Position numbers and translations under genes: made by a program. The notes beneath the pieces are model-generated. The model ran no database searches and was not told where the DNA came from. It saw nothing but the letters and a program-made list of their open reading frames with translations. A stretch of 64,000 nucleotides of DNA from Micromonospora humi (GTDB lineage Bacteria > Actinomycetota > Actinomycetes > Mycobacteriales > Micromonosporaceae): positions 124,001 through 188,000 of the forward strand of contig NZ_FMDM01000003.1 of NCBI RefSeq assembly GCF_900090105.1, read 5' to 3'. Positions 14,434 to 23,238 of this stretch are shown piece by piece (the first letter of the stretch is position 1; each line of letters begins with the position of its first letter).

Positions 14434-16542
14434 ATGGCCGACCTGAACGTGCCACCGCGTCGACCCAGGGACGACCGCGGTTGGGACGGATACCAGCACC
14501 CCCACCCGGACGGGCACCGCGACCTGGACTCCGCCGCACCGTACGCCGGCGGCTACCCCGCCCCGGTGCCCCCGCCCGCCCCGGGCCCGCAGTGGGTCGG
14601 CCCGAACGGCTTCGCCCCGGCCGGCCCCGCGCCCCAGGGTGGCTACGCCCAGCAGGGCTACGGTCAGCCGGCCTACGGTCAGCAGACCGGCGGCTACGGC
14701 CAGCCCGCCGGCGGGTACCCGCCGCCGGCCGGACCGGGCCTGCCCACTCTGGACGACGACTCCGACGACGCTCCGAGCCGCGGCCGGCGCCGGGCCCTCG
14801 CCACCCTCGGCGGTGCGGCGGTGGTCGCGGGTGGTGCCGCGTTCGCGCTCTCCCCGCAGCTCCGCGGCCTGTTCTCCGACGGCCCGACGGCCGGTGACGC
14901 CACCGGCACGGTGACCACCGACGGCACCCAGGCCCGGCCGAGCGGCCAGCAGCCCAGCACGGTGCGGACCTACACCGAGCAGAACGAGAGCTACATGGGC
15001 TCGCGGGCCGGTGCGGCGCTCAAGCGCAACGCCCCGGCCGGCGGCCGCATCTTCGGCAGCCCGGCGGCCGCCGCCGAGGCGACCCAGGTGACCGTGAAGA
15101 CGGTGCTCTCCAAGGACCCGATCACCCACCTGGCCCGCCGCGCCACGTTCGGCCCGACGCCCAAGGTGATCGCCGACATCAAGCGGCTCGGCATCGACAA
15201 CTGGCTGCGCCAGCAGCTCGAGCCGGAGAAGATCGCCCCGACCAAGGGCGAGCTGAAGCTGGCCGACCTGCCCTCGCTCAAGCTCAGCCCGACCCAGCTC
15301 CGCGACCAGCGGGAGCAGCTCAACGAGCGCGGTGTCGACCCGGCCCGGGAAACGGTGGACGCCACCATCGCCCGGCAGATCTGGTCCGACCGCCAGCTCT
15401 TCGAGGTGATGGTCGACTTCTGGAACGACTTCCTGCACGTGGCGGCCGACTTCGACGGCGGCGAGACCTACCGCAACGCGTTCGACAAGGACGTCATCCG
15501 CAAGCACGCGCTCGGTAGCTACCCGGACATGCTGGTCGCCGCGAACAAGCACCCGGCGCTGCTGCTCTACCTGAACCAGGTCGACTCGCGCAAGGACGCG
15601 ATCAACGAGAACCTGGCCCGGGAGAACCTGGAGCTCTACTCGGTCGGCGTCGACGGCGGCTACACCGAGAAGGACGTGCGGCAGGCCGCCATGCTGCAGA
15701 CCGGTCGGGGCGTCGCGGACGGCAAGTACATGTTCTTCGCCGACCGGCACTACGTCGGCAAGGTGAAGATCCTCGGGTTCAGCCACGCCAACAACTCGAA
15801 CGACCCGAAGGTCGCCGACAAGGTGATCGACTCCTACATCCGGTACATCGCGCTGCACCCGTCCACCGCGAAGTACGTGGCCCAGAACCTGGCCACCCGG
15901 TTCGTCTCCGACACCCCGCCGAAGTCAATCGTGGACCGGCTGGCGAAGGCGTACACCACCAACAAGGGCAACATCCGCCCGGTGCTCGCCACGCTGTTCA
16001 GCTCCTCGGAGTTCTGGGCGTCGGTCGGCCAGAAGGTACGCCGCCCGATGGAGTACCTGGTGGCCACGTACCGGTCGCTCGGTGTCGGGCCGGACGCGAT
16101 GCCCGGGTTCGACGGCGACAAGCGGCGCACGCCGTTCGCCCAGGGCCTGCGGCAGGTCCAGGACAAGATGCGCGAGCTGGGCCAGTACCCGATGGGCAAG
16201 CCGACCCCGGACGGCTACGCCGACGTCTACCTGGCGTGGACCTCGGCCGGCACCATGGTCGACGGCTGGAACGAGGCCGGCGAGCTGCTCGGTGGCTGGC
16301 GCAAGCAGTTCACCTACGTCAAGCCGGAGAAGCTGGTGGCGAAGCCGCCGGCGACCGCCGGGGCGTACGTGGACGCGCTGGCGGTGAAGCTGGTGCACCA
16401 GAAGCTCAGCGCCAAGGAGAAGAAGCTCGTGCTCGCCGTGGCCGGGGTGTCCGAGGGCGCCAAGGTCGACGCCACCTTCAACGGGGCCATCGCCGCGGTC
16501 GCGCGGACGATCCTCGCGTCCCCCCAGCACCACCTCCGGTGA
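14434..16542 (+). CDS. DUF1800 domain-containing exported protein
   Basis: The 702-residue protein has three parts. Residues 1-115 are Pro/Gly/Tyr/Gln-rich and probably disordered, with repeats like GQPAYGQQTGGYGQPAGGY. Residues 116-140 are RGRRRALATLGGAAVVAGGAAFALS, a twin-Arg-like signal or anchor placed unusually far from the N-terminus. The rest is a DUF1800 domain (HLARRATFGPTPKVIADI, WNDFLHVAADFDGGETYRNAFDKDVIRKHALGSYPDML). DUF1800 proteins are almost always encoded next to DUF1501 proteins, as here, and are predicted to be exported through Tat. Their biochemical role is not established. It is the first gene of a five-gene operon whose other members handle flavin and electron transfer. 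Confidence 0.9.
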   Translation: MADLNVPPRRPRDDRGWDGYQHPHPDGHRDLDSAAPYAGGYPAPVPPPAPGPQWVGPNGFAPAGPAPQGGYAQQGYGQPAYGQQTGGYGQPAGGYPPPAGPGLPTLDDDSDDAPSRGRRRALATLGGAAVVAGGAAFALSPQLRGLFSDGPTAGDATGTVTTDGTQARPSGQQPSTVRTYTEQNESYMGSRAGAALKRNAPAGGRIFGSPAAAAEATQVTVKTVLSKDPITHLARRATFGPTPKVIADIKRLGIDNWLRQQLEPEKIAPTKGELKLADLPSLKLSPTQLRDQREQLNERGVDPARETVDATIARQIWSDRQLFEVMVDFWNDFLHVAADFDGGETYRNAFDKDVIRKHALGSYPDMLVAANKHPALLLYLNQVDSRKDAINENLARENLELYSVGVDGGYTEKDVRQAAMLQTGRGVADGKYMFFADRHYVGKVKILGFSHANNSNDPKVADKVIDSYIRYIALHPSTAKYVAQNLATRFVSDTPPKSIVDRLAKAYTTNKGNIRPVLATLFSSSEFWASVGQKVRRPMEYLVATYRSLGVGPDAMPGFDGDKRRTPFAQGLRQVQDKMRELGQYPMGKPTPDGYADVYLAWTSAGTMVDGWNEAGELLGGWRKQFTYVKPEKLVAKPPATAGAYVDALAVKLVHQKLSAKEKKLVLAVAGVSEGAKVDATFNGAIAAVARTILASPQHHLR

Positions 16543-16550
16543 GGCATTCG

Positions 16551-17930
16551 ATGGAGATGACCGTGAACCCGTACCCCCTGCACCCCGAATGCCCCGACGT
16601 GCGGCGGCTGGCCGACAACCCGGCCGAGGCGCTGCTGCGCGCGGAGGCCGACATCGTCGCGGCCGAGAGCGCGGCCGAGGCGGACCGGTACCGCCGGCTG
16701 GAGGAGGTCGAGGAGGCCCAGCAGGACGGCCGGGGCGTCACCCGGCGTACCTTCGTGGCCGGCGCCGCCGCCACCGCGACCGCCCTGGCCACCGCGCAGT
16801 TCGTCACCACCTCGGCGTCGTTCGCCGCGACCAAGACCGGCACCCTGATCCACGTCTTCCTCTACGGCGGGCTGGACGGGCTGAGCCTGGTCGCGCCGTC
16901 CAACGACGCGGTGCTCAGCAAGGCCCGCCCGGACCTGCTGCTCGGCAACGACTCGCTGGCCCTGGACCGTGGCTTCAAGCTGACCAGCGCGTTCTCTCCG
17001 CTGGAGAAGTGGCTGAAGGCCGGGCAGCTCGGCTTCGTGCCGGCGGTGTCCGACCCGCGGCTGTCCCGCAGCCACTTCCAGGCCGCGGACGCCTGCAACC
17101 TGGGCGGCCTGCCCGGTGAGACCGGCGGCCGGGGCTGGCTGGACAGCCTGGTCGACGCGCTCGGCAAGGGCACCGCGTTCCGCAGCGTCGGCATCGGCAG
17201 CACGCTGCCCCGCTCGCTGGTCGGCGTGAACGGCGCGCTCGCCCTCAACAGCGTCGGCGAGCTGCGGCTCAACGGCGACGACAAGTACCGCGCGGCCACC
17301 GAGAAGGCGATCCGCGGCCTGTTCACCGGGATCAACCACCCGGTGGAGGACGCGGTCATCGAGGGCATGGGCGCGCTGGCCACCGCGCAGAAGCTCGCCG
17401 CCAAGCCGTACGCGGCCGCGGCCGGCGTCAAGTACGAGGGCGTCGGCTACGCGTTCCAGCAGCTCGCCCAGCTCATCAAGGGCGGGGCGAACGTGCGGGT
17501 GGCGACCGTCGGCATGGGCGGCTACGACACCCACGAGAACCAGGGCACCAGCGAGGGCGGGCAGCTCTGGCGTCGGCTCAACGAGCTGGCCAACGCCATG
17601 GCGGCGTTCTTCACCGACCTGGGCGACAAGGCGTCGGACGTGACCGTCATGGTGTCCAGCGAGTTCGGCCGGCGGGTCGCCTCGAACAGCGGCGGCACCG
17701 ACCACGGGCACGGCGGCGTGGTCACCGTGCTGTCCGGACGCAAGCTCGCCGGCTCGCTGCTCGGCACCTGGAACGGGCTGAGCAAGCTGGACAGCGGTGA
17801 CGTGCCGGAGTACAACAACATGTTCAACGTCTACGGGTCGGTGGCCCAGGGTCGCTTCGGCCTGACCGCCGCCCAGGTGGACAAGGTCTTCCCCCGGCAG
17901 AAGTTCACCCCGATCAAGATGTACGCGTGA
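16551..17930 (+). CDS. DUF1501 domain-containing Tat-exported protein
   Basis: This 459-residue protein has an N-terminal acidic helical stretch, then a Tat signal (GVTRRTFVAGAAATATALA, RR at residues 65-66), probable cleavage after ASFA at about 92, and a DUF1501 domain, part of the alkaline-phosphatase-like superfamily. Visible motifs are VFLYGGLDGLSLVAP, SRSHFQAADACNLGG, VGMGGYDTHENQ, VMVSSEFGRRVASNSGGTDHGHGG. The D-T-H and D-H-G-H motifs suggest a metal-dependent hydrolase fold, though catalytic activity is unproven for the family. It starts 8 bases after the DUF1800 gene. A second ATG at 16557 is equally possible. Confidence 0.9.
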   Translation: MEMTVNPYPLHPECPDVRRLADNPAEALLRAEADIVAAESAAEADRYRRLEEVEEAQQDGRGVTRRTFVAGAAATATALATAQFVTTSASFAATKTGTLIHVFLYGGLDGLSLVAPSNDAVLSKARPDLLLGNDSLALDRGFKLTSAFSPLEKWLKAGQLGFVPAVSDPRLSRSHFQAADACNLGGLPGETGGRGWLDSLVDALGKGTAFRSVGIGSTLPRSLVGVNGALALNSVGELRLNGDDKYRAATEKAIRGLFTGINHPVEDAVIEGMGALATAQKLAAKPYAAAAGVKYEGVGYAFQQLAQLIKGGANVRVATVGMGGYDTHENQGTSEGGQLWRRLNELANAMAAFFTDLGDKASDVTVMVSSEFGRRVASNSGGTDHGHGGVVTVLSGRKLAGSLLGTWNGLSKLDSGDVPEYNNMFNVYGSVAQGRFGLTAAQVDKVFPRQKFTPIKMYA

Positions 17931-19342
17931 CGTATCAGGACACCCACGCCGCCGGCCGTCGTACCGGGCACTCCGCCCCGTACGGCGGCCGTCCGGCTGC
18001 TCCCGTACCACCCGGCCGGCCGCGTCGCGGACCCGGCGGCCGGCGGGCGTTGACGGCGCTCTTCTGGCTCGGCCTGGTCGCCGCCGTGCTGCCGTGGTGG
18101 TTGGCCACCCCGGCCGGTTCGCTGACCGACACCGCCGACCTGCTCACCGCCGGCGGCCGGATCACCGGCCTGATCGCCGGCTACCTGCTGCTGGTGCAGG
18201 TGCTGGCGATGAGCCGGCTCGGCGTGCTGGAACGCTCGCTGGGCGGCGAACGGATCTCCCGGCTGCACCGGGACCTCGGCGCGACGCTGCTGGTCGCGGT
18301 GCTGACCCACATGTCGCTGCTGGTGGTCGGCTACGCCCGGCAGGAGCGCAACTCGGTGTTCGGCGAGGTCGGCACGCTGCTGTCCGACTACGAGGACATG
18401 GTCTCCGCGTTCGTGGCCGCCGGCGTCATGGTGCTGGTCGGGGTCACCGCGGTGCGCGGCGTGCGCCGCCGGTTGCCCTACGAACTCTGGTACGTCCTGC
18501 ACCTGACCAGCTACCTCACCCTGCTGCTCGGTTACGCGCACCAGTTCAGCAACGGCGCCCAGCTCTACGAGCCGGGGCCGGTGCGCACCGGCTGGATCGC
18601 CGCGTACCTGCTGGTGGTGGCCGCGCTGCTGTGGGGCCGGGTGATCGCGCCGCTGGCGTTCAACCTGCGGCACCGGCTGCGGGTGGCCGACGTGGTGGCG
18701 GAGAGCCCGGACACCATCTCGATCTACCTGACCGGACACCGGCTCAACCAGATCGACATGCTCGGCGGGCAGTACTTCCGCTGGCGTTTCCTCAACCCCG
18801 GCTGCTGGTGGGAGTCGCACCCGTTCTCGGTCTCCGCGGCGGCCAACGACCGCTGGTTGCGGCTCACCGTGAAGGTGGTCGGCAAGCACACCGCCGAGCT
18901 GCGGGACCTCACGCCGGGCACCCGGGCCTGGGCCGAGGGCCCGTTCGGCACGTTCACCGCGGCGCACCGCACCCGGGAGCGCGCCCTGCTCATCGCCGGC
19001 GGCAGCGGCATCGCGCCGCTGCGGGCGATGCTGGAGGAACTGCCGCCGGGTGCGGCGCTGATCTACCGGGCGCGGCAGCCCGCCGACGTGCTGCTGCACC
19101 GGGAGCTGGACTGGCTCGCCCAGGCCCGGCAGACCTCGGTCTGGTACGTCATCGGCCGCCGCGACGACCCGGGGCCGCGCCAGGTGATGAACCCGGAGGG
19201 GCTGCGCCGGCTGGTGCCGGACCTGACCCGCCGCGACGTCTACCTGTGCGGGCCGGGCGGCCTGGTCGACGAGTCCGTCAAGGTGTTGCGGGCGGCCGGC
19301 GTGCCCCGCCGCCAGATCCACCTCACCGCGTTCGAGTTGTAG
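17927..19342 (+). CDS. Ferric-reductase-like transmembrane flavocytochrome
   Basis: The 471-residue protein combines a six-helix heme-binding membrane domain (about residues 40-240) with a C-terminal FAD/NAD(P)H reductase module. Candidate heme ligands are His in LHRDLG, LTHMSL, VLHLTSY and GYAHQFS. The reductase has GQYFRWRFL (FAD), HPFSVSAA, the pyridine-nucleotide loop LLIAGGSGIAPLRAMLEEL, and the C-terminal VYLCGPGGLVDESVKVL. It should move electrons from cytosolic NAD(P)H across the membrane, possibly to the exported FMN protein encoded next. The GTG start overlaps the DUF1501 stop (GTGA). Confidence 0.9.
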   Translation: MTYQDTHAAGRRTGHSAPYGGRPAAPVPPGRPRRGPGGRRALTALFWLGLVAAVLPWWLATPAGSLTDTADLLTAGGRITGLIAGYLLLVQVLAMSRLGVLERSLGGERISRLHRDLGATLLVAVLTHMSLLVVGYARQERNSVFGEVGTLLSDYEDMVSAFVAAGVMVLVGVTAVRGVRRRLPYELWYVLHLTSYLTLLLGYAHQFSNGAQLYEPGPVRTGWIAAYLLVVAALLWGRVIAPLAFNLRHRLRVADVVAESPDTISIYLTGHRLNQIDMLGGQYFRWRFLNPGCWWESHPFSVSAAANDRWLRLTVKVVGKHTAELRDLTPGTRAWAEGPFGTFTAAHRTRERALLIAGGSGIAPLRAMLEELPPGAALIYRARQPADVLLHRELDWLAQARQTSVWYVIGRRDDPGPRQVMNPEGLRRLVPDLTRRDVYLCGPGGLVDESVKVLRAAGVPRRQIHLTAFEL

Positions 19343-19355
19343 AGAGGCACCCATC

Positions 19356-19961
19356 ATGCGTCGCGCGTTCCTGGCGATCACCGGACTGGCCGCCGGCACC
19401 ACCGCCCTGGTGGTGCTCAAGGGCGGCCCGGGCGCCGGGCCGGCCACCGCCCAGGAGCTGCCGGCCGCGCAGGCCCCGGTCGTACCGGGCGGCTCACCCG
19501 CGCCCGGCGGCGCCGCCGCCACTCCCTCGGCCGCCGCGCCGAGCGTCTCGGCGACGCCCGGCGCGTCGGCGAAGCCGAGCGCCAAGCCGTCCGCCGACCG
19601 GAAGCCGGCCAGCCGGAGCAGCACCCGCACCAGCACCAGCACACCGGCCGCGCCGCGGACCACCACGAAGGCGCCGAAGCCGACGACCCGCACGGTCACC
19701 GGCTCGTCGGTCAGCTACAAGTACGGCTCGCTCCAGGTCCGGATCACGCTCAGCGGCAGCCGGATCGTCGACGCCACCGCGACCGGCATGCCGCTGGGCG
19801 GCCAGTCCGGGCAGCGCAGCGACGACGTGCAGGCCCGCTACAGCGGCAGCTCGGGCGAGGTGGTGGCCAAGCAGAGCGCCAACCTGAGCACGGTCTCCGG
19901 CGCCACCTACACCAGCACCGCCTACAAGCAGTCGCTGCAGAGCGCGCTCGACAAGGCCTGA
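19356..19961 (+). CDS. Exported FMN-binding domain protein
   Basis: This 201-residue protein has a signal peptide (MRRAFLAITGLAAGTTALVVL), a Pro/Ala/Ser/Lys-rich linker (about residues 25-110), and an FMN_bind domain ending with VSGATYTSTAYKQSLQSAL. The SGATYT motif matches the flavinylation site, where ApbE attaches FMN to the last Thr (residue 186 here). The domain is extracytoplasmic and would be a one- or two-electron carrier accepting electrons from the flavocytochrome encoded just upstream. The ApbE gene follows four bases after its stop. AGAGAGG precedes the ATG. Confidence 0.92.
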   Translation: MRRAFLAITGLAAGTTALVVLKGGPGAGPATAQELPAAQAPVVPGGSPAPGGAAATPSAAAPSVSATPGASAKPSAKPSADRKPASRSSTRTSTSTPAAPRTTTKAPKPTTRTVTGSSVSYKYGSLQVRITLSGSRIVDATATGMPLGGQSGQRSDDVQARYSGSSGEVVAKQSANLSTVSGATYTSTAYKQSLQSALDKA

Positions 19962-19965
19962 CCGC

Positions 19966-20736
19966 TTGGCCGCCGCCGGTCGGCCCGGGCTGCGCCGGGT
20001 CGAGCAGATCATGGGTACGGCGATCAGCCTCGACCTGGCCGACGACCTGCCCGCCGCCACGCTGCACGAGTTGGCGGAGCGGACGTTCGACTGGATGCGC
20101 GAGGTGGACGCGCGGTTCAGCACCTACCGGGACGACAGCGAGGTGTGCCGGCTGGGCCGGGGTGAGCTGCCGTTGGCCGAGGCCTCCGGCGACCTGCGGG
20201 CGGTGCTGGAGCGTTGCGCGGATCTGTGGACGTCCACGGACGGCTTCTTCGACGCGTACGCGACCGGCCGGCTGGACCCGTCCGGCTACGTGAAGGGCTG
20301 GGCGGCGCAGGTCGCCTCGGACCGGCTGGCGGCGGCCGGCGCGCCGAACCACTGCGTGAACGCCGGCGGCGACGTGCGGGTACGCGGTCGCACCGCCGCC
20401 GGTGAGCCGTGGCGGATCGGCGTGCGGCATCCGTGGGACCCGTCGGCCACCTGCCTGGTGCTGACCGGCACCGACCTGGCGGTCGCCACCTCGGGGGTCT
20501 ACGAGCGCGGGCATCACGTCGTCGACCCGCGTCGGGGCGCGCCGGCGACCGGCCTGCGCTCGGTCACCGTGGTCGGCCCGGATCTGGGCGAGGCGGACGC
20601 CTACGCCACGGCCGCCGTCGCCATGGGCGAGCCCGGCATCACCTGGCTGGACCGCCTCCCGGCCCCCTGGCAGCACGCCGTGGTCACCGACGACGCCCGC
20701 CTCCTGCACTCCCGCACCCTCCCGACAACCCCCTGA
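19966..20736 (+). CDS. apbE: ApbE family FAD:protein FMN transferase
   Basis: The 256-residue protein has the ApbE hallmarks: VEQIMGTAISLDL at the N-terminus, FDWMREVDARFSTYRDDSEV, GYVKGWAAQVASDRL, the glycine loop CVNAGGDVRVRG, and HHVVDPRRGAPATGLRSVTVVGP. It transfers FMN from FAD to a Thr of target proteins, here presumably the neighbouring FMN-binding protein. No signal peptide is seen, unlike many Gram-negative ApbEs, so it is probably cytosolic even though its candidate substrate is exported. The TTG at 19966 is used because the RVEQIMGT motif must be included and the next candidate, ATG 20011, would cut it off. It is the last gene of the operon. Confidence 0.92.
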   Translation: MAAAGRPGLRRVEQIMGTAISLDLADDLPAATLHELAERTFDWMREVDARFSTYRDDSEVCRLGRGELPLAEASGDLRAVLERCADLWTSTDGFFDAYATGRLDPSGYVKGWAAQVASDRLAAAGAPNHCVNAGGDVRVRGRTAAGEPWRIGVRHPWDPSATCLVLTGTDLAVATSGVYERGHHVVDPRRGAPATGLRSVTVVGPDLGEADAYATAAVAMGEPGITWLDRLPAPWQHAVVTDDARLLHSRTLPTTP

Positions 20737-21103
20737 CCCCGCCCCCCGCCCGCGTCGACCCAGAAGTTCGTGTCACCCCCGACAGCCCGTTCGGACACCA
20801 ACCCCCTGATCACCGGACGGCCCCGTCCCCGCCCCGGGTGGGACGGGGGACGGTCAGCGGAGGGGGCGGTGGAGGATGGCCGGGCGGGAGCCCGGGGGGC
20901 GGGGGCGGCCGGGGCGGGCGCCCCGGGGGCGGGTGAAGGTCCACGGGTGTGGGCGGCGGCGGTGGTGCCGCGGTGGTTCGGTGCCGCCGGTGTGGCGGGC
21001 CGCGTCGTCCTGGGACATCCTCAACCCCCGCTCTGGCGCGGATGCGCCCTCGCCAGACACAACGAGTGCGGTGGCGGGGAGGTCGCTGTCGGGCAGCCGT
21101 CGG
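20737..21103. other. Gene-free, G-rich intergenic region
   Basis: The region between apbE and the convergent prim-pol gene is dominated on the plus strand by G runs (for example GGGGGGCGGGGGCGGCCGGGGCGGGCGCCCCGGGG near 20900-20934). It could form G-quadruplexes or act as a terminator. A possible 68-residue Arg/Pro-rich reading frame on the minus strand (20854-21060) has no ribosome-binding site and is not accepted as a gene. Confidence 0.4.
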
Positions 21104-21784
21104 TCAGCGCCCGCGCCGGGGCAGCGGGAGGTGACCGGGGAACAGGTCCGGGGTGAGCGTGATCCCGGCCGCCCGTAACGCCGCGATCAGCGCGTTCTGC
21201 ACCAGGTAGGAGTCGGGCATCCGCCACCGGGCCTGTTCCGGGGCGACCGCCCAGCGCACCGTCCCCTCGGGGAGCCGGGTCGGCGGGGCGGGGATCCACG
21301 AGCCGGGTCCGTGCCGCACCACGTGGAAGCAGTGCTCCAGTTCCGGCCGCAGCGGGTCGCCGGGGCGGACCAGGAACATCCAGCGGCCGGTCGGGGTGAC
21401 CAGCACCGGCCCGCGTACGCCGAAGCCGGCCGGGTGGGTGGCGACCGCGTCCAGCACCCGTCGGCCCAGGTGCGCGGCGACCTCCAGCACGTCGAACGCG
21501 TGCCCGGTGGGCAGCAGCACGCCGTGCGGCCGGCTGCGCCACCAGGTGGCCACCCGGGCCGGGTCGGCGCTGGCCGCGTGCTCCCAGTTCTCCAGCGCCG
21601 GGTGACAGCCCACGGTGGGGCAGCCGGCCCGGCCGCAGACGAAGCGCCGGTTGGCCAGGCAGGCGCCGGGCGTGACCGGCCAGCCGTGCAGCGCGTACCG
21701 GACGGCGACCCGGCGCAGCCGCACCCGCTCCAGCGGCGACAGGTGAGCGACGCGCGGTCGGACGTTCCCCCACATGTGTGCCAT
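21104..21784 (-). CDS. Bifunctional DNA primase/polymerase-like (prim-pol N-terminal) protein
   Basis: The 226-residue protein resembles the prim-pol N-terminal domain proteins of Streptomyces and Micromonospora. It has AVRYALHGWPVTPGACLANRRFVCGRAGCPTVGCHPALENWEHAA, then TWWRSRPHGVLLPTGHAFDVLEVAAHLGRRVL, and GPVLVTPTGRWMFLVRPGD. The two Cys pairs may bind zinc. No helicase domain follows, so whether it polymerises is unknown; family members in this context are usually stand-alone. The ATG at 21784 (MAHMWGNVRPRV) is preferred because further upstream reading is Arg/Ser-rich and covers the divergent promoter. It is divergent from the XRE regulator at 21993. Confidence 0.8.
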   Translation of the reverse strand: MAHMWGNVRPRVAHLSPLERVRLRRVAVRYALHGWPVTPGACLANRRFVCGRAGCPTVGCHPALENWEHAASADPARVATWWRSRPHGVLLPTGHAFDVLEVAAHLGRRVLDAVATHPAGFGVRGPVLVTPTGRWMFLVRPGDPLRPELEHCFHVVRHGPGSWIPAPPTRLPEGTVRWAVAPEQARWRMPDSYLVQNALIAALRAAGITLTPDLFPGHLPLPRRGR

Positions 21785-21992
21785 CCCCTCTCGCCCCACC
21801 GAATCCGTCCACCGCCACACGTCGAGAACCGTCACTGCCGTAACCCGCGATCGTTGAGTTGACGAACGGCCGGTGCAACTTGCACGAAAACTACGAGAAC
21901 TGGCTGGACGGCTGACGCACAACCTGTGCGACCAGGGCAAACCTGGTGCACGTGGGGGTGGTCGCCGGCGCTGACCGGGGGAGGGGGCAGGG

Positions 21993-23222
21993 ATGGACGA
22001 ACTACCCATAGGTCGGCGGGTGGCCTACTGGCGGAGCCGCCGCAAGATGTCCCAGCAGGTCTTCGCCGACCGGCTCGGCAAGTCGAAGAGCTGGGTGGAC
22101 AAGGTGGAACGCGGCGTCCGCCGGCTGGACAAGTTCTCCGTGCTCTACGAGATCGCCGACATCCTCCAGATCGACGTGCAACTGCTGCACGGCAAGGACC
22201 CGGAACGGCGCACCGACGCGCTCAACTGCATCGACCAGGTCGAGGTGGAGGAGATCCGCACCGCCCTGGAGCGCTACGACTCGATGAGCGCCTACTTCGA
22301 CGCCGCGCCCTACCCGCCGCCGCTGGACGACATGCGCAAGGCCGTCAACCACGCCTGGCTCACCTACCAGTACGGCCGCTACGGCATGCTCACCCGCGCG
22401 CTGCCCAAGCTGCTGCGCGACGCCCAGGCGGCGGACGCCGTCTACGGCGGCGACGACCAGCGCCGCGAGGCCGCCCACCTGCTCGGGCAGGTCTACCAGA
22501 TCGCCTCCTCGGTGCTGCGCAAGCTGGGCGAGTGCAACCTGGCCTGGCTGGCCGCCGACCGCTCGATGGCGGTGGCCCAGCGCGCCGACGACCCGCTGCT
22601 CGCCGGCATCGCCACCACCCGGGTCTGCAACGCCCTCGTCGCGATGGGTCGGCCCCGCCCCGCGCTCGAACTCAACGTCCGGATCGCCGACCGGCTCGCC
22701 CCCGGCGGCGACAACGACGCCGACCCGAGGCGGCTCTCCGTCTACGGCATGCTGCTGCTCCAGGGCGCGATGGCCGCCGCCCGCATCGGTGACTCGGCGA
22801 CCGTGGACGACCTTCTCAGCGGGGCCGGGGAGGCGGCCGTCCTGCTCGGCGGCGACCACAACCACTACTGGACCTCGTTCGGCCCGACCAACCTGGAGCT
22901 GCACCGCGCCGCGGCAGCGGTCGAGCTGGGTGACGGCGGTCGGGCGGTGGAGACCCACCAGCGGATGAACGGGCACGCGTTCAACGCGCTGCTGCCCGAA
23001 CGGCGCGCGCATCACCTGCTCGACCTGGCCCGGGCCTACTCCCAGATCGGCGACGTCGGCAACGCCGGCGACATGCTCCTGCAGGGCGACCGGCTCGCGC
23101 CGTCGGAGATCCGGTGCCGGCCGATCGCCCACGAACTCATGTCCGAGGTCCTCCGTCGCACACGGGGTGCGCCGCCGCCGCCGATTGCGGAGTTGGCTGA
23201 GCACATGGGAGTCGGAGTATGA
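21993..23222 (+). CDS. XRE-family regulator with TPR-like C-terminal domain
   Basis: The 409-residue protein begins with a helix-turn-helix of Cro/C1 type (about residues 6-65: IGRRVAYWRSRRKMSQQVFADRLGKSKSWVDKVERGVRRLDKFSVLYEIADILQI), followed by a long helical region with repeats typical of TPR-bearing actinomycete regulators. GGGGGAGGGGGCAGGG precedes the ATG. It is divergent from the prim-pol gene and 16 bases upstream of a flavoprotein gene, so it may control both. Proteins of this class are often tied to development or small-peptide sensing, but nothing specific can be said here. Confidence 0.9.
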   Translation: MDELPIGRRVAYWRSRRKMSQQVFADRLGKSKSWVDKVERGVRRLDKFSVLYEIADILQIDVQLLHGKDPERRTDALNCIDQVEVEEIRTALERYDSMSAYFDAAPYPPPLDDMRKAVNHAWLTYQYGRYGMLTRALPKLLRDAQAADAVYGGDDQRREAAHLLGQVYQIASSVLRKLGECNLAWLAADRSMAVAQRADDPLLAGIATTRVCNALVAMGRPRPALELNVRIADRLAPGGDNDADPRRLSVYGMLLLQGAMAAARIGDSATVDDLLSGAGEAAVLLGGDHNHYWTSFGPTNLELHRAAAAVELGDGGRAVETHQRMNGHAFNALLPERRAHHLLDLARAYSQIGDVGNAGDMLLQGDRLAPSEIRCRPIAHELMSEVLRRTRGAPPPPIAELAEHMGVGV

Positions 23223-23238
23223 GCGCGGGCCCGACCGG

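Noticed and set aside
20854..21060. Possible 68-residue protein downstream of prim-pol
   Set aside because: No Shine-Dalgarno and an Arg/Pro-rich composition expected from G-run DNA.
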